Source of the DNA: Dehalococcoidia bacterium
Lineage (GTDB): Bacteria; Chloroflexota; Dehalococcoidia; GIF9; AB-539-J10
DNA: 5,841 bases
NCBI GenBank assembly: GCA_018399375.1
Contig: JAGYOV010000065.1
Span: 1 to 5,841 of the forward strand
Direction of reading: 5' to 3'
In this document: positions 1 through 5,093 of the stretch, piece after piece
Layout: every line of letters starts with the position of its first letter
Numbering within the stretch: position 1 is the first letter of the stretch
Notes under the pieces: generated by a model
What the model saw: only the letters and a program-made list of their open reading frames with translations
Told to the model about the DNA's origin: nothing
The model's database searches: none
Made by a program: the position numbers and the translations under genes

Positions 1-119
1 AGAATATAGATCAATATGAAATCGAGGTTGATGTAGCTACTGCTGGGCAGATGCAGCAGATGGCTCAAGCACAGCAGGCTACAGCGCCTGCAGGAGAAAA
101 CACAAATGGGCAAGGATAA
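1..119 (+). CDS. C-terminal end of a phage structural protein, probably portal (5' partial)
   Basis: An open frame enters from the left edge (first full codon at base 3) and ends at TAA 117-119, giving 38 residues. It starts NIDQYEIEVDV, passes through a Gln/Ala/Met-rich stretch (GQMQQMAQAQQA) and ends in a flexible Gly/Asn tail. The fragment is too short to identify by itself. The portal call is an inference from context: the gene directly before the scaffold in this kind of head module is usually the portal, and portal proteins often end in a Gln-rich, disordered tail that follows a short beta strand. The stop overlaps the scaffold start by 14 bases, so the two genes are probably translationally coupled. 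A different head protein cannot be excluded. Confidence 0.55.
   Translation, partial: NIDQYEIEVDVATAGQMQQMAQAQQATAPAGENTNGQG
92..96 (+). promoter_or_regulatory. Shine-Dalgarno site of the scaffold gene
   Basis: AGGAG lies 9 bases before the ATG at 106, inside the last codons of the upstream gene. It supports 106 as the true start and implies that scaffold translation follows on from the probable portal gene. Confidence 0.75.
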
Positions 120-984
120 AGAGGAAAAAGCAAAGGTGCTCACTAAAGAGCCTGACTATGAGGAACACGTTGATGAGTCAGCTCTTGAAGATATAGAATC
201 CTTGGTAGGGGGCTTCGTAGGAGCTTCTGATGGTGGTGGTGAAGAGGAGGAACCTGGACCCGCACGGCGTCAGGAAGAACCTCAAGGTGGAAGTGAATAT
301 GAAGAGGTGGAGGAGGACCCCGAAGAGGAGGATGACTCTGATGAACATGAAGAAGAAAGTGAAGAGGCTTACAGCCTCGACGAAGATCCACCGGAAGGAA
401 AGGCAGCTGAAGAAAGCTCCGAGATCGCGCACCTTAAGCAGCAAGTTCAGGAAATGAAGGAACTCCTTCAAGGGAAACAGGCAGAAGAAAAAGAAAAGCC
501 TCTTACGATTCCCGAGAAAGATTTCCTCAAGGAAATTGATGTGGATGAGGTGTATGAAGGTAAGGAGGGCTTGAACAAGCTGTCTAATAACATCTTCAAG
601 GAAGCCGTGGCGTATGTCAGGGAACTGTATCTTAAGGATGCTCCTGAACTGATTAGAAAACATTCACCAGAGACATCTCGTGAGATTGTCCGTGCAGAAT
701 TGTTCTTCCGTGACAACGCTGACATTGCTCAGCTTGATCGGAGCTACGTAGCCGGTGTAGCGCAGAAACTGGCTAAGAAATATCCTGACATGAGTTCGGA
801 TAAGTTGTTTGAGGTTCTGCCAAAAGTTATCAGAAAGGATTTGAAGATGAAGCCTGGACAGGAAAGAAAGCCTAAGCGTCGGGCCAACGCTCCACGTCCT
901 ACTGGAACGAGGAAAGAATCACCTAAACGCTCTGAGGTCGAACGAGACATTGATGCGATCATGGAGGTTACCCCCATTGTCTAG
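106..984 (+). CDS. Putative capsid scaffolding protein
   Basis: This 292-residue protein has the charge layout of a phage scaffold, which forms a temporary core that guides capsid subunits into a procapsid and is then lost. Residues 1-105 are strongly acidic and low in complexity; 18 of residues 64-88 are Asp or Glu. Residues 104-128 have heptad-like spacing of hydrophobics (I107, L110, V114, M117, L121), suggesting a short coiled coil. Residues 133-246 look alpha-helical and include FFRDNADIAQLDRSYV and a following KKYPD. That pattern (aromatic, Asn-x-Asp/Glu, later Pro-Asp) I associate with phage scaffold-like proteins. Residues 243-275 are basic (14 Lys/Arg of 33), fitting a capsid-binding tail, and a last amphipathic helix covers 276-288. 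The position between the probable portal and the capsid gene matches. No Ser protease motif is apparent, so it does not look like a protease-scaffold fusion. The role is inferred from architecture and gene order rather than from a catalytic signature. Confidence 0.72.
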   Translation: MGKDKEEKAKVLTKEPDYEEHVDESALEDIESLVGGFVGASDGGGEEEEPGPARRQEEPQGGSEYEEVEEDPEEEDDSDEHEEESEEAYSLDEDPPEGKAAEESSEIAHLKQQVQEMKELLQGKQAEEKEKPLTIPEKDFLKEIDVDEVYEGKEGLNKLSNNIFKEAVAYVRELYLKDAPELIRKHSPETSREIVRAELFFRDNADIAQLDRSYVAGVAQKLAKKYPDMSSDKLFEVLPKVIRKDLKMKPGQERKPKRRANAPRPTGTRKESPKRSEVERDIDAIMEVTPIV

Positions 985-985
985 C

Positions 986-1020
986 AAACCGGGGTTTATA
1001 GAATCTATAATCCGCGGTTT
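986..1020 (+). promoter_or_regulatory. Imperfect hairpin between scaffold and decoration genes (possible attenuator or RNA processing site)
   Basis: Two 16-base arms, 986-1001 and 1005-1020, can pair at 14 of 16 positions around a three-base loop (AAT). The mismatches are T995/T1011 and G992/G1014. The GC core is followed by TTTT (1018-1021), like a weak intrinsic terminator, but most of that U run pairs with the AAA of the left arm. It starts one base after the scaffold stop codon and ends 8 bases before the next Shine-Dalgarno site. It could reduce read-through, be an RNase III-type processing site that stabilises capsid mRNA, or be neutral. The pairing is directly visible; the function is inferred. 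Confidence 0.45.
1006..1011 (+). promoter_or_regulatory. TATAAT hexamer, possible -10 element ahead of the decoration and capsid genes
   Basis: A perfect TATAAT lies 32 bases before the decoration gene start, in the only sizeable intergenic gap of the window. No convincing -35 box is present: the 17-bp position reads AGCAAA, and TTGTCT at 977-982 is 23 bases away, which is too far. It also overlaps the hairpin's right arm. A phage-modified or extended promoter is possible, but AT-rich coincidence is equally likely. Confidence 0.22.
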
Positions 1021-1028
1021 TACAAAAT

Positions 1029-1034
1029 AGGAGG
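1029..1034 (+). promoter_or_regulatory. Strong Shine-Dalgarno site of the decoration gene
   Basis: A full AGGAGG sits 8 bases before the ATG at 1043. It is one of the two best matches to the anti-Shine-Dalgarno in the window and fits an abundant virion protein. Confidence 0.8.
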
Positions 1035-1042
1035 CCTATAAA

Positions 1043-1444
1043 ATGGCTGGAGATTTAACGAGTGTGACGAGCACTTACGAAGAAAATTCTGACAGAAGCA
1101 GCTATCTCCGCATTGGCGATGAGATCTATGCTGGTCGGACTGGAGTGGAGCATATTGAATCGGATGCCATTGGTGGCACCTACACTATGTCTCCTGATAA
1201 ACTGATTGTGACTGCCGCTGAGGCTGAAACCAGTGGAACTAATGCCATTACCCTGCCCGATCCTAAAGAGTGCTTTGGAAAGATTGCGGCTGTTGCTGTA
1301 ACGGTGTCTGGAAGTGGTAAGTGCACAGTTGATGGCACTGGCACTCAGCTAGATTCGGCTGCTACTATTTCCACAGATGAGGCTTTTGTGGCCATTTCTG
1401 TTGGCAGTCGCTGGGTTGTGTTGGCTAATGAAGACTCTACCTGA
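1043..1444 (+). CDS. Small beta-rich protein, putative capsid decoration protein
   Basis: This 133-residue protein has no signal peptide or membrane segment and consists mostly of short alternating hydrophobic strands rich in Thr, Ser, Gly, Ala and Val. The C-terminal half (about 67-130) has a recognisable ground plan: AITLPDPKECFGK, then a strand, a Gly-Ser turn, CTVDGTG, a TQLDSAATI strand, and a closing strand ending SRWVVLANE. The ITLP...G...VDG...I...W order resembles a small beta module found in many phage structural and fibre proteins. Two cysteines (C77, C94) lie within it. Its place between scaffold and capsid genes, where lambda gpD-like decoration proteins are often encoded, suggests an outer-shell decoration role. 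It has a very strong ribosome binding site and lies 21 bases ahead of the capsid start. It could also be a head fibre or another minor virion protein; I do not recognise a named family. Confidence 0.55.
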   Translation: MAGDLTSVTSTYEENSDRSSYLRIGDEIYAGRTGVEHIESDAIGGTYTMSPDKLIVTAAEAETSGTNAITLPDPKECFGKIAAVAVTVSGSGKCTVDGTGTQLDSAATISTDEAFVAISVGSRWVVLANEDST

Positions 1445-1451
1445 TAAGTAG

Positions 1452-1457
1452 AAGGAG
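1452..1457 (+). promoter_or_regulatory. Shine-Dalgarno site of the major capsid gene
   Basis: AAGGAG lies 8 bases before the ATG at 1466, in the 21-base gap after the decoration gene. It fixes the capsid start and fits high expression. Confidence 0.8.
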
Positions 1458-1465
1458 AATAAATA

Positions 1466-2782
1466 ATGGCTACTGTATTTCCTTATGGTATGGGGATGCG
1501 CTCGACGGCTTCGTTCGAGACGCCTCATATTCGACCGAAAAATTACCGGGAGACTATTCTTCGGCTCTGGCCAAATGGGGATGCTCCCTTGACTGCAATC
1601 CTGGGTTATGGCAAGAGTCGTAAGACCGATGACCCTCATTACTACTGGTTTGAAAAGGAGCTTCCGCAACAGCAAGCTGATGCTGAGGCTGTTGATAAGG
1701 GAGGTTCTTCTTATACCGGTGGAGGCTCTAAAGGTGATAGCCTTGTTTTCACTACTTCAGCGAATGAGGCCCGCGAATTTCGTGCTGGCCATATTGTTGA
1801 GGTGCGTGAGAAAGATGCCTATACCAGCGCCCTCATTGGTCGTGTAACTGTTGTTAATCCTAATGGTGACAACTCTACGATCACCGTGACGATGATGGAG
1901 GATGATCCTACCAGCAGTGGTGGTGACCTCGATTTCGTGCGAGTAGTTGGGAACAGTAATCCTGAAGGTGGGATGATTCCCGACAGCGTTCATTACAACC
2001 AATTCAGACGTGAAGGCCTCACGCAGATCTTTCGTACACCCCTCGATATTACGAGAACAGCTCGGAAGACCCGTCTGCGTGGTCCAGAAGCATATCCTGA
2101 GATGGTGCGTGATGCCCTTGAGCTTCACAGCATTGAGATGGAGAAGGGCTTCCTGTATGGTGTGATGGATGAATGGACTGGTGTTAATGGCCAGCCTGAG
2201 CGTACGACTGAGGGTCTGTTTGCCTCTATTAAGAATTATAGTGGTGATAATGGTACCAGCACGAACAATCAGGTCTGGGATTTCACCGATGAGACCGACA
2301 CCTACTTCGTCGATAAGAGCTGGCTTGATGTAGGGAAATACTGGCTGGACCTTCAGCTTGAGAAGGTTTTTCGGTATGGACGTACCTCAAAGATGGCTCT
2401 CTGTGACAATAGCTCGATCCTGGCAATCAACCGGCTGGCTGAGATTTATGGTGAGTTTAGACTGACCGTTGGCCAGACCAAATTCGGTATGCAGATCACT
2501 GAGTGGCAGACGCCCTTTGGTTTGATCTATCTGAAGAGTCATCCTCTCCTGGTACACAGTGGCCTCGATGATGGCATGATGTGCATCTTCGAGCCGGAAA
2601 ACATCGCTGAGTCGTATATCGACCAAACGATGAAGAAGAAGGATGATGGAGAAAAGAAAGCTGGCCATACCGCGATTGACGGTATTAAGGAAGAGTTCCT
2701 TACTGAAACTGGCTTTGAGTACCATCAAGCAAGAACCGGCGCCCTCCTGTATGGCGTTGGTAAGGATCATCCGGGAGCATAA
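1466..2782 (+). CDS. Major capsid protein, SU10-type (DUF5309 family), HK97 fold
   Basis: This 438-residue protein forms the icosahedral shell. I recognise the DUF5309/SU10 capsid family from its general layout. An N-terminal arm with ETILRLWPNGDAPLTAILG (29-47) is followed by YYWFEKELP (59-67), where the chain leads into a flexible Gly/Ser-rich loop (78-90). A beta insertion follows (FRAGHIVEVRE, 105-115, to about 160). The hallmark block is 179-226: QFRREGLTQIFRTPLDITRTARKTRL and then DALELHSIEMEK, with a helix leading into FLYG. The C-terminal half carries the beta-hinge and axial segments, including TKFGMQITEWQTPFGLIYLKSHPLL (338-362). The length is normal for the family and there is no sign of an N-terminal cleavage domain. 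All 21 isoleucines use ATT or ATC, which suggests codon choice for high expression. The family call rests on remembered motif patterns, not on a search. Confidence 0.88.
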   Translation: MATVFPYGMGMRSTASFETPHIRPKNYRETILRLWPNGDAPLTAILGYGKSRKTDDPHYYWFEKELPQQQADAEAVDKGGSSYTGGGSKGDSLVFTTSANEAREFRAGHIVEVREKDAYTSALIGRVTVVNPNGDNSTITVTMMEDDPTSSGGDLDFVRVVGNSNPEGGMIPDSVHYNQFRREGLTQIFRTPLDITRTARKTRLRGPEAYPEMVRDALELHSIEMEKGFLYGVMDEWTGVNGQPERTTEGLFASIKNYSGDNGTSTNNQVWDFTDETDTYFVDKSWLDVGKYWLDLQLEKVFRYGRTSKMALCDNSSILAINRLAEIYGEFRLTVGQTKFGMQITEWQTPFGLIYLKSHPLLVHSGLDDGMMCIFEPENIAESYIDQTMKKKDDGEKKAGHTAIDGIKEEFLTETGFEYHQARTGALLYGVGKDHPGA

Positions 2783-2785
2783 GCA

Positions 2786-3499
2786 ATGACGACAGAAGAG
2801 CTTAGAAAATTATTCGTTGAGGAAAATGGTCGCTACGACCTTGTTAGCGACTATCCTACCTGTGAGACCGATAATGGTGTGGATCGGTATCTCAATAGAG
2901 CGCAGTATCTCCTCGATAGGTTGGTTACACCTCATGGTAGGAAAGAACGGAGGTTTTTTGAGCTCTCTGTCGATCAAAAAAGCATTGAGCTGGAGCGCGT
3001 TATCCACATCCAAGAGGTATTTGTGGTCAATTCAGACAATGAGACAGTGAGGCTTCAGTATGAACCCGATATTTACACTCTTATAAAAGATGTGGAAGGG
3101 ACTGATGATGCTGGAACTCCACTCTATTGGGGGTTGAACATTGCGCTCACGGATGAGGATACTCCATCTAATTTTGATGGCTCGGAAGGTGTGATAGCTT
3201 CTGGAACAGGTGATCATGAGAAGAAGGTGATTCTTATATCCCCTCCATCAGATGCGGATGTAACGCTTCAGGTCATAGGGCGCTTTAAGTCTGTGCCTCT
3301 TGTAACAGGCGAAAGTGCATATTGGCTTCAGGATCAAAACGTAGCGGCCATGCTGGCTGCGTCACGTTTTTACCTGATGCAATCGTTAGCGGCGGGAACG
3401 GGGACTAGAGAGGCTCTTGAAGCCGTTCGCTATGAAGCAATGCAGCTTATTGCAGATCAGATAGAATTGGAAAGTGAAGATAGGTTGGAGTATTTATAA
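2786..3499 (+). CDS. Head-tail adaptor-like (head completion) protein
   Basis: This 237-residue protein starts 3 bases after the capsid stop, with GGGAG (2773-2777) inside the last capsid codons, 8 bases ahead. The N-terminus, GRYDLV (15-20) then DNGVDRYLNRAQYLLDRL (29-46), matches a pattern I associate with phage virion proteins encoded just after the capsid gene: a helix carrying D-N-G-x-D and a repeated hydrophobic face. The middle (about 60-170) is beta-rich, including VILISPPSDADVTLQVIGRFKS. The C-terminal part is helical: YWLQDQNVAAMLAASRFYLMQSLA (179-202), then EALEAVRYEAMQLIADQIELESEDRLEYL. Helices flanking a beta insertion are typical of adaptors that sit under the portal ring (T7 gp11 or HK97 gp6-like). 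Such a protein would join the filled head to the tail. The exact family is not certain. Confidence 0.65.
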   Translation: MTTEELRKLFVEENGRYDLVSDYPTCETDNGVDRYLNRAQYLLDRLVTPHGRKERRFFELSVDQKSIELERVIHIQEVFVVNSDNETVRLQYEPDIYTLIKDVEGTDDAGTPLYWGLNIALTDEDTPSNFDGSEGVIASGTGDHEKKVILISPPSDADVTLQVIGRFKSVPLVTGESAYWLQDQNVAAMLAASRFYLMQSLAAGTGTREALEAVRYEAMQLIADQIELESEDRLEYL

Positions 3500-3786
3500 T
3501 GAGCTATAGAGAACGCCTTAAACAAAAAAGAGTGAAGAAAAAGCCAGAAATGGTTATTGATCCTGTTTCTTTTATTTGTATTCCAGAAGATCAGGTGTTT
3601 ATAGCTCCGCGCTCTATCAAGCTAAAAGAAGGTCTTCTTTCCTCAAAGGAGGCCTATGTTATCCTTGAACATATTGATGGCCAGGTCCAAGAGGTTACAG
3701 CGCTGGAGGATATTGGTCTTGCTAGAGGGGATTCCCTGAAAGTTATTGGTGGCAGCTTAACAGGAATGATAGCATTATGCCGTTGA
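3499..3786 (+). CDS. Small protein of unknown function with a very basic N-terminus
   Basis: This 95-residue protein is not one I recognise. Eight of the first 15 residues are Lys or Arg (MSYRERLKQKRVKKK), and the rest is a compact alternation of short strands and turns (VSFICIPEDQVFIAP, EAYVILEHIDGQVQEV), suggesting a small beta domain after a disordered, charged tail. There is no signal peptide or membrane helix. The start overlaps the previous stop by one base (TAATG), with GGAG at 3487-3490 eight bases upstream, and the end overlaps the next gene by 10 bases, so it belongs to the coupled head-tail set. Possible roles are a head-closure or tail-joining factor, or a virion protein touching DNA through its basic arm; both are inferences. 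The high AT content and codon choice match the downstream tail genes rather than the capsid gene. Confidence 0.6.
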   Translation: MSYRERLKQKRVKKKPEMVIDPVSFICIPEDQVFIAPRSIKLKEGLLSSKEAYVILEHIDGQVQEVTALEDIGLARGDSLKVIGGSLTGMIALCR

Positions 3787-5093
3787 ACAGAGCAGAACTA
3801 AGAGAATGGCTCACTAATGGACTTAATCCTGATCCTACAAACAAGGCTAATCTAAAGCATCTTGAGAAGGTTCAGGGTTTTGAGGTATCTCCTTTTGGTC
3901 TTGTTGAACCTAGGCTTCCCAGCTACGTTGGTACGGCTATTGCTCCTGCCTTTCTTGAAGAGCAGCTTATTAAGCATAGCGGAGGGGTTGAGCTTGAAGG
4001 GGGCTTTACGAATTATCTTGAAATAGCTGACCTTGGAGAGGGCGTTGTCTATCTTTTTGATGGAACTGATGCTGTCTTACGTCAGCCAGATGCAACTGAT
4101 GTTATGTATGCTGATCCAGGTATAGCGACAGGATGTGAGCATCTTGGACAGGTTTATATGTCAGGGCCTCTGGATGTTGTTAGTGATATGCTGGACAGTA
4201 TTGATGTGGAGATAACACATTCTCTTGATGGCTCTTATATCTATTATAGCTGTATTGGATATGATGACCTAACGCTGCTTTTTGATAGCCCCACAGGAGC
4301 TTCAGATGATTATGTTAAGCTGTTTGAGAGGAATGAACTTGGCTGGGTACAGCTTAAAGAGGTTGGTGAGATCCTTCAGATTGTACCTCTCGGCGCTGAT
4401 GTTATTGCTTATGGAACAGAGGCTATTTATAAGGTGAGGGCTGGAGCTACACCCTTTGTTCAGAAGCTCTTTGATCTTGGATTGGCTAATAGAGGCTCTG
4501 TTGTGGATGCTGGAGGTAAGCATATTTTTCTCTGTGAAAATGGGGCTCTTTATGAGCTATCAGAAGGTGGGAAAAAATTAGGATATGAAAATGTTTTTGA
4601 GTCTCTTTTATCAGATGTCTTCATTCTTTGCTTCGATCCAAACACAGGCAATACTTTTATTAGCAGTGATAGCTATGCTTATCTACTCAGCACTTCTGGA
4701 TTGAGTAGGATAGCTACACCTATAAGCTCTATTGTTGTAGAAGGAGGCGTTTCAAAAAGGACATCTCCTGATTCTCTTAGCCTCTCGGATCTTGTGCAAA
4801 TAGCTGATCTTGATATTGGAGATAGGGATATAAAGACACTAAGGGCAGCTAAGATTAGCTATATCCCAAAAGCTAATCCTTCTCTTTCCTTTACTGTTAA
4901 AGCTAGGGATAAGAGAGAATCAGCATATACCTCCTTTACGGTCAGCGATATTCGGGATAATGGATATCAGCAAATAGGGACGTCTGGCGTTGACTTTGAT
5001 CTAACGCTTAATTGCTCCAACATAGAGTATATTGCTAATATAGAGCTTGACATTGAAACAAATGAGGCCCTTTACACTGGAGATTTAACATGA
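3777..5093 (+). CDS. Beta-rich virion protein, probable propeller-type tail or nozzle component (paralogue 1)
   Basis: This 438-residue protein has no signal peptide or membrane segment. A short helix (RAELREWLTNGL, 5-16) leads into successive beta segments: VVYLFDGTDAVLRQ (90-103), SYIYYSCIGYDDLTLLF (153-169), LGADVIAYGTEAIYKV (205-220), then GLANRGSVVDAGGKHIFLCENGALYEL (235-261) and FISSDSYAYLLSTSGLSRI (294-312). The repeated pattern of four-strand-like hydrophobic runs with Gly/Asp turns resembles a beta-propeller of the T7 gp12 or P22 gp10 tail type. The C-terminal part (about 354-430) looks like a closing beta-sandwich. AGGA at 3762-3765 lies 11 bases before the ATG, and the start overlaps the previous gene by 10 bases. 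The ending overlaps the next start by 4 bases. Its N-terminus aligns without gaps to the following protein. The role (tail tube or nozzle next to the adaptor) is inferred from position and apparent fold; no specific family is identified. Confidence 0.6.
   Translation: MPLNRAELREWLTNGLNPDPTNKANLKHLEKVQGFEVSPFGLVEPRLPSYVGTAIAPAFLEEQLIKHSGGVELEGGFTNYLEIADLGEGVVYLFDGTDAVLRQPDATDVMYADPGIATGCEHLGQVYMSGPLDVVSDMLDSIDVEITHSLDGSYIYYSCIGYDDLTLLFDSPTGASDDYVKLFERNELGWVQLKEVGEILQIVPLGADVIAYGTEAIYKVRAGATPFVQKLFDLGLANRGSVVDAGGKHIFLCENGALYELSEGGKKLGYENVFESLLSDVFILCFDPNTGNTFISSDSYAYLLSTSGLSRIATPISSIVVEGGVSKRTSPDSLSLSDLVQIADLDIGDRDIKTLRAAKISYIPKANPSLSFTVKARDKRESAYTSFTVSDIRDNGYQQIGTSGVDFDLTLNCSNIEYIANIELDIETNEALYTGDLT

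Noticed and set aside
230..457. 75-codon + strand frame overlapping the scaffold gene
   Set aside because: It is a frame-shifted reading of the acidic repeat-like codons, giving an artificial Lys/Arg/Met-rich product.
178..663. 161-codon open frame on the - strand, opposite the scaffold gene
   Set aside because: It is the mirror of Glu/Lys-rich codons (GAA, GAG and AAG read as Phe, Leu and Ser), has a Phe/Leu-heavy composition, no ribosome binding site in an operon context, and opposes a well-supported gene.
454..984. Possible internal start (ATG 454) making a shorter scaffold form
   Set aside because: The only purine-rich site (AGGA at 449-452) is one base from the ATG, which is too close for initiation.
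1349..1675. 108-codon open frame on the - strand spanning the decoration-capsid junction
   Set aside because: It would cover the capsid ribosome binding site and start, and has no promoter or ribosome binding site evidence of its own.
1757..2128. 123-codon open frame on the - strand within the capsid gene
   Set aside because: It lies wholly inside the clearly recognisable capsid gene, with an unnatural composition and no supporting signals.
2387..2770. 127-codon open frame on the - strand within the 3' part of the capsid gene
   Set aside because: It is a shadow of the capsid reading frame; no start signal or neighbouring - strand gene supports it.
1029..3657. Exact 11-base repeat AGGAGGCCTAT at 1029-1039 and 3647-3657
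   Set aside because: A few 11-base matches are expected by chance in a window of this size, and both copies centre on an ordinary Shine-Dalgarno-like core, so no repeat element is claimed.
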